From an uncultured Alphaproteobacteria bacterium (GTDB lineage Bacteria; Pseudomonadota; Alphaproteobacteria; GCA-2731375), in the NCBI GenBank assembly GCA_951812805.1, contig CATOSZ010000004.1, forward strand, positions 186,001 to 250,000: 64,000 bases of DNA. Direction: 5' to 3'. Within the stretch, counting starts at the first letter, position 1. Each line of letters starts with the position of its first letter. Positions 36,681 to 45,161 of the stretch are shown here, piece by piece. The notes under the pieces were generated by a model, which was given only the letters and a program-made list of their open reading frames with translations, did not search any database and was not told the origin of the DNA. The position numbers were made by a program, and so were the translations under genes.

Positions 36681-37554
36681 GGGCAGCGAGCCGGCGTTCG
36701 CGCTGGGCGACGTAAAGGCCGCTCGCGACCACCAGGGTCGCCCCGATACCGAGCCAGACATCGGGCACGTCGGCAAAGACGAGATAGCCGAGAATCGCTG
36801 CCCAAACCAACGAGAGGTAGCGGAACGGCGACGTGATCGAGGCCTCGACATAGGCCAGCGACATGATCGAGAACAGATGCGCCGCCGCCCAGGCACAGCC
36901 CGTGGCGAGGAAGATCGCAAGATCGCTCCAGGCCGGCAGGGTCAACCCGTTCGGCATGTCGAAGAAGCCGATGAGCGTCGCCAGGACCATGGAATAGAAC
37001 AGGATCGTCGAGGCGCCGTCGGTCGCGCCCAGCCGCCTCGTCACCACATCGCGCAAGGCGGAGGCGAGCGCGGCGCCGAGCGGCGCCAACACGGCGATCG
37101 TCACGACCCCGCCACTGGGCTTGATCATCAGCAAAACGCCGCAAAATCCGATGCCGACCGCGATCCAGCGCCGCGGTCCGACGGTCTCCCCCAACAAGAG
37201 GCTCGACAGGGCGGTCAAAATCAAAGGCGCCACGAATACGATGGCGAGCGCATCGGCGATCGGAAGATGGCGAAGCGAGACGATGATCAACAGCGACGTC
37301 AGGGCTGCCAGCGCCGCACGTAATCCGACCTCCTTCGGCCGTGCCGTCTTCAATCGCCGCCACCCGCCTTGCCACCAGAGCAGGAGGGACAACGGCAGGA
37401 AGCTCAACAGCCCGCGCCAGAACATGATCTCGCCGGTCGCGAAGTCGCTACTCAGCCATTTGACCGTCGTATCCTGGCACGTCATCAACGCACCGGAGAC
37501 GACGACACACCCGATGCCTTTGAGGATTGCCGCCGGGGTGGTCGGAGTCGTCAT
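36655..37554 (-). CDS. EamA/DMT family transporter
   Basis: A 299-residue drug/metabolite transporter with ten predicted membrane helices in two EamA repeats. Landmarks are WRGLLSFLPLSLLLWW, LLLGETVGPRRWIAVGIGFCG and PFRYLSLVWAAILGYLVFAD. It closely resembles the exporter at 55310-56248: both carry LLGETVGPRRW and the LLxGxxY C-terminus, so they are paralogues of one subfamily. It overlaps the 3' end of the convergent binding-protein gene. Confidence 0.92.
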   Translation of the reverse strand: MTTPTTPAAILKGIGCVVVSGALMTCQDTTVKWLSSDFATGEIMFWRGLLSFLPLSLLLWWQGGWRRLKTARPKEVGLRAALAALTSLLIIVSLRHLPIADALAIVFVAPLILTALSSLLLGETVGPRRWIAVGIGFCGVLLMIKPSGGVVTIAVLAPLGAALASALRDVVTRRLGATDGASTILFYSMVLATLIGFFDMPNGLTLPAWSDLAIFLATGCAWAAAHLFSIMSLAYVEASITSPFRYLSLVWAAILGYLVFADVPDVWLGIGATLVVASGLYVAQRERRLAALNAPAPSR

Positions 37555-37712
37555 GCTGATTCCCCGACGTAACCCACCTTCACAAGGACTCGAAAATCGA
37601 CGTCACCCGACCAGGATCGGGAGGCCAAACCGCGCCACAAATGATCTAACACAGACGAGCAAAAGGGATCACTGACGCAATCAGCGATCCCCATAATTCA
37701 TTCACCTCATCC

Positions 37713-37741
37713 GACCGCGGATGGCACCACCATCCGCGGTC
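37713..37741. terminator. Strong hairpin after the GfcA-like gene
   Basis: A perfect 12-bp stem (gaccgcggatgg with its complement) around a 5-base loop. It begins 12 bases past the stop codon of the split GfcA-like gene on the minus strand. There is no clear U-run after it, so a factor-independent terminator is likely but not certain. Confidence 0.5.
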
Positions 37742-37753
37742 ATCAAAGTATCG

Positions 37754-37820
37754 TCAGTTAGTCGTCGTCGTCGTCGACACGGTAACCGTGCCCGTCCCGT
37801 CACCATCATCGGAAATGCTG
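37754..37820 (-). pseudogene. GfcA-like small Thr-tailed protein, 3' part
   Basis: The last 21 or so codons, reading SDDGDGTGTVTVSTTTTTN before TGA. The Asp/Gly-rich spacer and the threonine tail resemble the C-terminus of E. coli GfcA (YmcD). It is separated from the N-terminal part by the IS4-like element. Joining across one gaaatgctg duplication is in frame. Confidence 0.75.
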
Positions 37821-39257
37821 CAGCAGTTCTCATTATGGCTCTTGTTTCTGTCTCCTGGGTGATACTCGCTTGGGGTTCGGTTTCGGTTCAGAGGCTGGCT
37901 CTGGCAGGCGGTGGCTGCCCAGTGATGAGGGTCCGCACGAGGGCCGCCCAGGAGGGGAAGACGATGTAGCTGGTAATGGTGCGTAAGTGTTCGAAGAAGC
38001 GCCGACGTGAGCCAAGGGCGCCGCGGGCCTTTTCCCAGACGGCTTCGAGGATCTCGCACACGCCGTGGCAGGCGAAGGCGAAGAGGTTCATGGTGGCGAG
38101 CAGGGCCGAGAGGTTCTGTTTGCCATGTCCGAAGTTGTGCTCGAGATTGTAGCCGTTGTTCTTGAGCACGTTGAAGGTCTCGTTCTCGATCTTCCAACGG
38201 GCCCGCCCGCAGGCGGCGAGTTCGGCGACGTTGCTCCGGTCGACAGCGATGTCGGTGACGAAGCTGTTGCGGTACGTGACCTTTCCGGCCTTGTTGACGA
38301 TCTCGATGTTGAGCCAGTTGACCCGGAGCGCGTCCTTACCGTCGCGGATCGGCACGTCGGCGAGCCAACGGTAGCGATGGGTCTGGAAGCCACGGCCTTT
38401 CTTGACCCGTTCCTCGTGGATCGGCAGTTCGATGCCGTCGAGCCATTCGTGGAGCGTCGGATGCGAGCCTGGCTTGGCGACGAACAGGAAGTTGCCGCCA
38501 ACCGCTTGAACGGCCTCGCAAATCGGCTGGCGGGAATAGAGATCGTCGCCGAGATAGATCGGCTTCAGCCGGGCCAGGCCGGGCCCGTGCGCGACCAGCC
38601 AGCGCCGCGTCGCCCGGCTTTCGCAGTCCTGCTTCTCCCCGCCATCCTGGGGAACGACGAACTCCGGAGCCAGCGGTATCGCCCGGGCGTGGCCCGGGGC
38701 GACAAGCGCTGCCGTGACCATGTTGTGGTGATACTCCACGGCCCCGTCGTTGCGCTTGCGCTGCGAGCAGTTGGGGCAGGAGATCTTCCGCGAGCAGAAA
38801 TATTCGGTGCCGTCGAGCGCGACCAGGAGATGGCCGTCCAGGCGTCGGAAGGGGCCGAGCCCACCGCCCGCCTCCAGACGTTCCAGCAGGGACGAGAAGA
38901 GCGGATAGAGCCTGTCCGGCACCACCGGGTCCAGCATCGCCCGGATCTGGTTGTCCGTCGGGATCCGCGACATGGAGAACAAGCTCTCACAATTCGAGCG
39001 CCCGTGCGCCCGCGCCAACGTGCGCTGATGGGACAGGAACGAGGGGCTCTGCATGAAGAACAGCGAGAAGGCCGAAAGCCCGAAGTCGGCCATGTCATAG
39101 CGGCTGTTGCTCCCCGTCCGCTTGTCCGGGAAGGACCCGCAGAGCGAGCGCAACTCCAATATCAGGTCTTTGAGCACCTTCATCGCCACTTTGAATCAGA
39201 AACCGGGCTCCTTGCATAGGAAAAAATCAACGCAAATCGCCAAAATGAGAATTGCTG
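37821..39257 (-). mobile_element. IS4-like (ISNCY-type) insertion sequence
   Basis: A 1437-bp element with imperfect inverted ends cagcagttctcattatggc (left) and, as the complement of the right end, cagcaattctcattttggc. It is flanked by the 9-bp direct duplication gaaatgctg (37812-37820 and 39258-39266). It carries a single transposase gene on the minus strand. The family name is tentative. Confidence 0.88.
37888..39189 (-). CDS. DDE transposase, IS4-like superfamily
   Basis: A 433-residue transposase. Its DDE positions are suggested by LDGHLLVALDGTEYFCS (first Asp, near residue 124), KPIYLGDDLYSRQPICEAV (second Asp) and the C-terminal ARWKIENETFNVLKNNGYN (Glu). A four-cysteine patch with CPNC lies just after the first Asp. 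DMADFGLSAFSLFFMQSPS and MSRIPTDNQIRAMLDPV match transposases often filed under ISNCY. The 9-bp target duplication fits the IS4-like group. The reading frame is complete. Confidence 0.88.
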   Translation of the reverse strand: MAMKVLKDLILELRSLCGSFPDKRTGSNSRYDMADFGLSAFSLFFMQSPSFLSHQRTLARAHGRSNCESLFSMSRIPTDNQIRAMLDPVVPDRLYPLFSSLLERLEAGGGLGPFRRLDGHLLVALDGTEYFCSRKISCPNCSQRKRNDGAVEYHHNMVTAALVAPGHARAIPLAPEFVVPQDGGEKQDCESRATRRWLVAHGPGLARLKPIYLGDDLYSRQPICEAVQAVGGNFLFVAKPGSHPTLHEWLDGIELPIHEERVKKGRGFQTHRYRWLADVPIRDGKDALRVNWLNIEIVNKAGKVTYRNSFVTDIAVDRSNVAELAACGRARWKIENETFNVLKNNGYNLEHNFGHGKQNLSALLATMNLFAFACHGVCEILEAVWEKARGALGSRRRFFEHLRTITSYIVFPSWAALVRTLITGQPPPARASL

Positions 39258-39481
39258 GAAATGCTGGTCACGACCACGGCAAGGCCAGCAACCACCACAA
39301 CAGCACCGACAACCAGACCGGCAAGGGGGATACCAGCGAGCACGGCGCCCGACGCCTCGCCACCTGCGGCGGCGCCCGTCGTCTGCTGCGGCTGCGCCGC
39401 GACCTGCTGCGATTGTGCCGAAGCAACCACCGGCGACAACGCCAGGAGACCCGACAACGCCAAGACAATTCCCGTCTTCAT
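39258..39481 (-). pseudogene. GfcA-like small secreted protein, 5' part
   Basis: The first 72 or so codons of a small envelope protein. A signal peptide (VLALSGLLALSPVVASAQS) precedes a Gln/Ala/Gly-rich stretch and a second hydrophobic segment (LVVGAVVVVAGLAVVV). Read on through the IS end it stops after SSNSHFGDLR. With the IS removed, the product is a 93-residue protein ending SISDDGDGTGTVTVSTTTTTN. GGAGTGAAGAG precedes the ATG. This layout matches GfcA/YmcD-like proteins that accompany group 4 capsule export genes, but no gfcBCDE genes are next to it. Confidence 0.75.
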
Positions 39482-39891
39482 GACTCTTCACTCCAAACTG
39501 GTTCGATCCGGGGGCCATCCCCGGCACTGCTTAAGAAGCGAGCGAAACCTAGCATGAGGGCGCGACATCGAAAAGAAGATTTTCAGCAGATCTTGACCCC
39601 GATTTCCAAACCATCGAGAAACCCCCTTAATATTCAGTTGCTTAGGACAAAACGACGCCTCAAGGCAAATGTTGCCGATAAAACTTCGCCCGGCCGAAAA
39701 CAGGGTCCCCAAACCCATTTCGCCGACCAATTGTGGAACGGCCGTCTTCGAGCCGCGAATCTCCCGTGGCGCCGGAGCATCGCCGAAGTCGGGAAAAGTC
39801 CCGCATATGCAACCGATCCTGGGAAACGGTGCTGCCTTGGGGTAGTCTTCATTCACCCGATGGAACCCGCCTGTACGAGGAGCGCTGCTGG
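39482..39891. other. 410-base intergenic region, divergent promoters expected
   Basis: A gene-free stretch between the divergent GfcA-like gene and the secreted protein at 39892. It is less GC-rich than its surroundings (for example around 39610-39690) and should hold promoters for both directions. No convincing ORF, RNA motif or repeat was recognised. Confidence 0.6.
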
Positions 39892-40536
39892 ATGAGTGGA
39901 CCACGTTTGTTGCTGACGCTGTTGGGCTTTTTCGCGCTTTGCAGTGTTTCCGCCGCCGCCGCGCCGGCCAAGCCCGCGGGTCTGGTGCTCGAGCTCGAAG
40001 GCACCAGCAGCCCCGCCATCGAGGCCTTCGACGAGGTGACGACCAAGACGTCCCTCGACCTCGGCAAGGATGCACGGATCGTTTTCCAGCATTACCAAAG
40101 CTGTGACGAGGTCACTATCATAGGGGGTCAATTGGCCTTCACCGAGCGACGTTATCTGGTCCGCGGTGGTGAAGTGGTCGATGTTGCCCGCGGACAATGT
40201 CCCGACGCGGTCGATCTCACCAAATCGAGTTCCGTCGGCGGCGTGGTCCTGCGGTCCGGGTTCGGTGCGAAGAAGCTGGCGCCGACGCCGACCTTCGTTC
40301 TGATCGGCGGGGACTGGTCGACCGTCGCGGCGGTGCGCGTGCTCTCGGGCGATGCGGTGATCGCCGAGCTGAAGCCCGAGGGCCGCGAAGTGCCCTGGCC
40401 GAAGGAGCTGGCCGCCCTCGAGTCGGGCGCCGAGTACAAAATCGAACTCACCCGCACCGAAGGCGGCGCCCCGGAGGCCAAGACAGCCAAGGTGCGGAAG
40501 AACGCCAATACGCTGATGCTGATCCGGATCGACTGA
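39892..40536 (+). CDS. Secreted protein of unknown function
   Basis: A 214-residue protein with a signal peptide (LLLTLLGFFALCSVSAAAAP) and a mature part of mixed beta character, including RIVFQHYQSCDEVTIIGGQL and AFTERRYLVRGGEVV, with two cysteines that may pair. I chose the ATG at 39892 behind GAGGAG; longer in-frame extensions lack a secretion signal. It lies 21 bases before the CHASE2 adenylate cyclase, so they are one operon. A periplasmic partner of the CHASE2 sensor is a reasonable inference. I do not recognise the family. Confidence 0.8.
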   Translation: MSGPRLLLTLLGFFALCSVSAAAAPAKPAGLVLELEGTSSPAIEAFDEVTTKTSLDLGKDARIVFQHYQSCDEVTIIGGQLAFTERRYLVRGGEVVDVARGQCPDAVDLTKSSSVGGVVLRSGFGAKKLAPTPTFVLIGGDWSTVAAVRVLSGDAVIAELKPEGREVPWPKELAALESGAEYKIELTRTEGGAPEAKTAKVRKNANTLMLIRID

Positions 40537-40557
40537 CGCCGGGCCCGGGGGCTGGCG

Positions 40558-42624
40558 ATGCGGGGGCGACAACGCTATCGGGGGCCGACCCTGCTCGCCC
40601 TGGTCCTGGCCGCCCTGTTGCTTCAAGCCGTCTTGCCGGCGGGCGTTCCGGGCGACGGTCGCCTCTACGATTGGGCGCTCGCCGCCCGCGCACAGCTCTC
40701 ACCATCCGAGACCGGCGATAAGGGCCCGGCGGTGGCCGTCGTCGCCGTCGACCCGCGCAGCCTGGCCACGCCGCGTCTGGCGGCAACGCCGCGCGCCCTC
40801 TTCGCGCCGTTCTGGGCGGAGCTCGTCAACGGCCTCGCCGACGCAAAAGCCGGGGCGATCGCCTTCGACCTCATCCTCGCGAGCGACGGGGCCAGCCTCG
40901 TCGGCAAGAAATACAATCGAAGTTTCCTGGTCGCACTCAGGAAACACCGCAATCACATCGTGCTTGGCCACTCGGAAAAGACGCTGCCGCTGCGGCGTTA
41001 TCGCGCCGTGCTGCAGGATCGTGCCGAGGCCCTGGGGTTGCTGGAGATGGAGGACCAGGGTGACGGCGTGGTCCGCCGCATCACGCTGGTGCATCGGACC
41101 GAGGACGGTGCCGCCCTGAACGGTATCGCCGCCGCCGCGTTGGCCCGCGCCGGCCACGGCCAGGTCCCGGACCGGATCGTCCCGGCCCCGCGTCGCCATG
41201 TGGAATCGCTACCGACCTTCGCGCTCGCCGACGTCCTTGCCTGCGCCGAGACGGCGCCGGCCGGCCTCCGGAAGATTTTCGCCGGCAAGCTGGTGTTCAT
41301 CGGCTCGGTCCTGCGCGAAGAAGACCGCAAGCGCCCGGCCAGCCGATACCTGCCGCCGCCCGCCGCCCGGACCGTCGAAGCGCGCTGTCCGCCCGCACCG
41401 CTCGGCCCGTCGATCCCGCCCGACGACAACGACGACAACACGGTCCCCGGCGTCCACCTGCACGCCGCGGCGGCGCAGGCCGTGCTCGACGGCGAATGGG
41501 TCGTGCCCGCGCCCGGCTGGGCCGGGGTCGCGCTCGCCGGCCTGCTGGCCCTCGTCGGCGCGGCGCTCGGTCTCTGGCTGACGCCCTGGATCGCCGCCCT
41601 GTCCCTGACGGTGCCGGCGCTTCTCGCCTGGCTCGGCCAGGTGCTGGTGATCGACGCCGGCTATTGGCTGCAGACCGCCTTCCCGCTCGCCGCCCTGATC
41701 GCCGCGGCGATCCTCGCCTATATCGTGCGCTATCTGGTGGAGGAACGCCGCCGCCTCGCCGTGCAGAAGGCCTTCGGCCATTTCCTGGCGCCGAGCCTGG
41801 TCGATCGCATGATCGACGAGCCGGGTGCCCTCGGCCTCGGCGGCGAGCGGCGCGACGTCACCATCATGTTCGCCGACCTCTCCGGCTTCACCGCGCTCTC
41901 GACCAGGGTCGGGCCGGAGGATCTGATGCGGCTGACCAACCACTACCTCGCCCTCATCGCGGACGAGGTCGACGCCAGCGGCGGCTATGTCGACAAGTTC
42001 ATCGGCGACGCGGTGATGGCGATGTGGGGTGCGCCTGCCGACCTCGACGACCACGCGCTGGCGGCCACCCGCGCCGCGCTCGCCATGGCCCGCGGCATCG
42101 CCGAACGGGCGGGCGAGGCCGAGGCCCGGGGCGAGCCCGGCTTCGGCATCAAGATCGGCCTGCACGCCGGCGCGGCGATCGTCGGCAACGTCGGCTCCGA
42201 CAAGCGCTACAACTACACCGCCGTCGGCGAGACGGTGAACATCGCGGCCCGCCTCGAGGGCCTGCCCGGCCTTTACGGTTGCCCGATCCTGGTCGGCGAC
42301 GAGATCCACCGCCGGACCGAAGCCGCCATCCTCTACCGCGAAATCGACAAGGTCGTCGTCAAGGGCCGCGATACCGCGCTGCCCGTCTACCAGCCGCTGG
42401 CCGAGATCGACGCCGCCGACGATGCGGCCCGCGCCAGTGCCGCGGCCTACGAAACGGCGCTGGCCGCCTACCGGGCGCGCGACTTCACCGGCGCGGCCGC
42501 GCGCTGGCGGGCGTTGGGCCCCGACGACGGCCCCGCGGTCCTGCTGGCGACACGCGCCGAGGGCTATATCACCACGCCGCCACCGGCCGAGTGGGACGGC
42601 GACTTCGTCATGGACGGCAAGTAA
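40558..42624 (+). CDS. CHASE2 domain adenylate/guanylate cyclase
   Basis: A 688-residue class III nucleotide cyclase. An N-terminal helix (LLALVLAALLLQAVLPAG) is followed by a periplasmic CHASE2 domain (residues about 30-300, with GAIAFDLILAS and GKLVFIGSVLREEDRK). Three transmembrane helices at about 320-400 and the cyclase domain from about 430 to 600 complete it. Metal-binding aspartates lie in VTIMFADLSGFTALS and KFIGDAVMAMWGAP, and the transition-state region is KRYNYTAVGETVNIAARLE. A C-terminal tail after PVYQPLAEI may be a partial TPR-like helix. It would make cAMP or cGMP in response to a periplasmic signal. Confidence 0.94.
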   Translation: MRGRQRYRGPTLLALVLAALLLQAVLPAGVPGDGRLYDWALAARAQLSPSETGDKGPAVAVVAVDPRSLATPRLAATPRALFAPFWAELVNGLADAKAGAIAFDLILASDGASLVGKKYNRSFLVALRKHRNHIVLGHSEKTLPLRRYRAVLQDRAEALGLLEMEDQGDGVVRRITLVHRTEDGAALNGIAAAALARAGHGQVPDRIVPAPRRHVESLPTFALADVLACAETAPAGLRKIFAGKLVFIGSVLREEDRKRPASRYLPPPAARTVEARCPPAPLGPSIPPDDNDDNTVPGVHLHAAAAQAVLDGEWVVPAPGWAGVALAGLLALVGAALGLWLTPWIAALSLTVPALLAWLGQVLVIDAGYWLQTAFPLAALIAAAILAYIVRYLVEERRRLAVQKAFGHFLAPSLVDRMIDEPGALGLGGERRDVTIMFADLSGFTALSTRVGPEDLMRLTNHYLALIADEVDASGGYVDKFIGDAVMAMWGAPADLDDHALAATRAALAMARGIAERAGEAEARGEPGFGIKIGLHAGAAIVGNVGSDKRYNYTAVGETVNIAARLEGLPGLYGCPILVGDEIHRRTEAAILYREIDKVVVKGRDTALPVYQPLAEIDAADDAARASAAAYETALAAYRARDFTGAAARWRALGPDDGPAVLLATRAEGYITTPPPAEWDGDFVMDGK

Positions 42625-42638
42625 CGCCCGGGCCCGAC

Positions 42639-45017
42639 CTACCGCTTCCGGGCCTGGAACACCTTCGTGCGATCCGGGCTGATGAAGATGGCGCGGCTGG
42701 GCGATACGAAGCGGAACGTGCCGCCGTCCTGCCCGCGATAGGCATTCTCCCCGGTCTTCTCATAGCGGCGGGTGCGGCTGCTCCCGCCGCGCCGCGCGAC
42801 GAGATAGCCAGCACCCTGTTCCAGCACCGTTTCGCGCACCGTGGCGCCGTCGATGGTAAACTCCCAGATCCCCCGGACGTCGAGCCCCACGATGGTCGCC
42901 GGCGGCCGGGCGACGGGCCGCTCGGCCTTGTCCACGTTCGCCGCGGCGGTTTTCCGGAACTCACCCTTGCCGCCGCCGCGCGGGGAGAACTTCAGCAGCT
43001 TGTAGTTCTTGCGGAAGCGGATGATGTCGCCCGCGTCGCTGCGATACTTGCGCCCGGCCGGCAGCACCCGGTCGAAGCGGGTGCGCGGCCCGTCGCCGAT
43101 GCGGGCGTAGATCCGTTTCTTGGTCTGGCCGTCGACGGTGATATCCTGGTTGCGCCCGCCGAGCCGGCCCTGCCAGCTGCCCTCCGTGCACTTCATGTCG
43201 TTGGTACAGAACTGCAGCGTCGTCGCCTTGATATAGCTGCCGCCGACATCGAACCCCGCCGCCCCGCCGACCGTCACGGTGAAGCCCTGGAAGGGTCCGA
43301 TCTCGTCGTCCTTGCCGTCGCCGTCCTCGTCGCGCCGTTCGAACCAGATGGCGAGCGAGAGGTCCGGCTGCACCTGCTTCAGATTACCGAGGCCCGACTT
43401 TGCCTTGACCGCCTTGATGTTGGCGATGACGTCGGCAATGCCGAGCGCGAAGCCGTGCGACTTGCCGCGCAGGTCGTTGAAGTCACTCTTCCACATGCCG
43501 AGCGACACGCCGGCCGACGCGCCGCCGCCGGCGGACAGGCTGAAACTGCCGGAGGAATACCATTTGGAATCCTTCCGATCCTTGGCGTGATCGGCGCAGC
43601 GGAATGCCGCACCGACTTCGCCCTCGACACCGCCGATGACGCCGACCTCGGCGCCGACGCCGAGCGTCCAGCTCGCATAGTTGCCGCCGGGACAGAGGTT
43701 GTTGTCGGGCACCGCCGCCACCGCCTCGCCATCCTCGCTGCGGACGTCGGACTTCAGGTTTTCGTCGGAATTGATGCTGCGCGCCATGTTGAAGGCCGGC
43801 AGCAGATCACCACTCATAGCTTCGAGCTGGGCGAGCGCAGCGCGCTTGGTCGCCGCCTCGACGGAGATCTTGCACCGCCCGTTCAGGCCCCGCTTCAGGC
43901 CCTCGGCGCAGGGCTTGCCCTTGTCGCCGAGCTTGCAGGCCCGTTCCCCCTCGCCGCCGCAGCCGACGCAGACGCCGCCGCGCTCGGTGCTGTCGGGCGC
44001 GCATTGCCGACCCGCCTTGCCGACCCGGCAGGCCTTTTGGCCCTTGGCGCCGCAGGGCCGGCAGATGCCGCGCGTGTCCGGCGCGTAGGCCCCCCGGCAG
44101 GGATAGCCGGTCGCGAGCTTGGGGCAGGCCCGCTCGTTCGGGCCGCCGCAGGCCCGGCAGAGGCCGTCGATCAGCTTCAGCTTCGTCTGGCAGCGCGTTC
44201 CGGCCTTCAGCGCCCGGCAGGGCTTCTGACCGACGCCGCCGCAGGGCTTGCAGACACCGCGGGCGTCCGGCGCCAGGGCGCCCTTGCAGGGATAGCCGCC
44301 GGCGAGTTTGGGGCAGGCCCGCTGGTTCAGCCCGCCGCAGGCCCGGCAGAGGCCGTCGATCAGCTTCAACGGCGCCGTGCAGCGTTTTCCCGCCTTCAGG
44401 GCACGACACGGCGCCTGGCCGGCGCCGCCGCAGGGCTTGCAGATGCCGCGCTTGTTCGGCGCCAGCGCCCCCTTGCAGGGATAGCCGCCGGCGAGCTTGG
44501 GACAGGCCCGCTGGTTCAACGCGCCGCAGGCCCGGCACTGCCCGTCGATCAGTTTCAGCGGCGCCTTGCAGCGTTTCCCCGCCTTGAGCGCACGGCAGGG
44601 CTTCTGGCCGGCGCCGCCGCAGGGCTTGCAGAACCGCCGCGCGTCGGGCGCGAAGTAGCCACGGCAGGGATAGCCCCGCTTGACCTTCGGACAGGCCTTC
44701 TGGTTCGGCCCGCCGCACCTGGCGTAGCACCGCTTGTCGATCTTCATCCGCCCGCCGCGACAGGACTTGCCCCGTTCGATCGCCGGACAGGCGAGCTGGC
44801 CTTCGCCGCCGCACTTGCGGCAGATGCCGCCGATATTGCCGAGGCCCTTGTCGCAGATCGGCCCCTTGTAGAAGGCCGGACAGGGTTTCTGCCCCGCGGC
44901 ACTGCACTCGTCGGCCTTCTTGGCCAGCGCCGTACTGCCAAGCGGCAATGCCGTGAACAACAACACCAACCCCAGGATCCCGAACAGAATCCCGGCGGAT
45001 TTCGACATACCGAACAT
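42639..45017 (-). CDS. Secreted Cys-rich tandem-repeat protein
   Basis: A 792-residue exported protein with two parts. After a signal peptide (ILFGILGLVLLFTALPLGSTALA), residues 37-383 form a cysteine-rich array in which modules of the type CGGAGQKPCRALKAGKRC alternate with CRACGGLNQRACPKLAGGYP; the combined period is 63 residues over residues 130-318. Residues about 385-792 form a glycine-rich, beta-type domain with FCTNDMKCTEGSWQGRLGG and a C-terminal region RGIWEFTIDGATVRETVLEQ. More than 40 cysteines suggest a disulfide-rich extracellular stalk. I do not recognise the family. It is convergent with the cyclase gene (14 bases) and divergent from the secreted protein at 45162. Confidence 0.88.
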   Translation of the reverse strand: MFGMSKSAGILFGILGLVLLFTALPLGSTALAKKADECSAAGQKPCPAFYKGPICDKGLGNIGGICRKCGGEGQLACPAIERGKSCRGGRMKIDKRCYARCGGPNQKACPKVKRGYPCRGYFAPDARRFCKPCGGAGQKPCRALKAGKRCKAPLKLIDGQCRACGALNQRACPKLAGGYPCKGALAPNKRGICKPCGGAGQAPCRALKAGKRCTAPLKLIDGLCRACGGLNQRACPKLAGGYPCKGALAPDARGVCKPCGGVGQKPCRALKAGTRCQTKLKLIDGLCRACGGPNERACPKLATGYPCRGAYAPDTRGICRPCGAKGQKACRVGKAGRQCAPDSTERGGVCVGCGGEGERACKLGDKGKPCAEGLKRGLNGRCKISVEAATKRAALAQLEAMSGDLLPAFNMARSINSDENLKSDVRSEDGEAVAAVPDNNLCPGGNYASWTLGVGAEVGVIGGVEGEVGAAFRCADHAKDRKDSKWYSSGSFSLSAGGGASAGVSLGMWKSDFNDLRGKSHGFALGIADVIANIKAVKAKSGLGNLKQVQPDLSLAIWFERRDEDGDGKDDEIGPFQGFTVTVGGAAGFDVGGSYIKATTLQFCTNDMKCTEGSWQGRLGGRNQDITVDGQTKKRIYARIGDGPRTRFDRVLPAGRKYRSDAGDIIRFRKNYKLLKFSPRGGGKGEFRKTAAANVDKAERPVARPPATIVGLDVRGIWEFTIDGATVRETVLEQGAGYLVARRGGSSRTRRYEKTGENAYRGQDGGTFRFVSPSRAIFISPDRTKVFQARKR
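44064..44630 (-). repeat. Three tandem 189-bp coding repeats
   Basis: Three in-frame units of 63 codons (44442-44630, 44253-44441, 44064-44252) inside the Cys-rich protein gene. Each contains CxxCGG...CRALKAG...LKLIDG...CRACG...RACPKLA..YPC. More divergent units flank them on both sides. High DNA similarity between units suggests recent duplication and possible length variation between strains. Confidence 0.85.
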
Positions 45018-45161
45018 CGTTTCACGCCCTACTCGACAACGACGGCCCCCAAGCCGACAACGCGCGCGCCGAGTCTACGCCAGCGCCCCGCGCGAGGCCA
45101 TTGCGATTTCGCCCCCTCCCCCCTAACGTCCGGGCGGTGAGGGGTGTGGGGGGACGTGAAG

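Noticed and set aside
41496..45140. A 1214-codon plus-strand open frame
   Set aside because: It runs across the cyclase gene in another frame and antisense through the Cys-rich protein. It shows only Arg/Ala/Gly-rich shadow composition; the real genes have clear domains.
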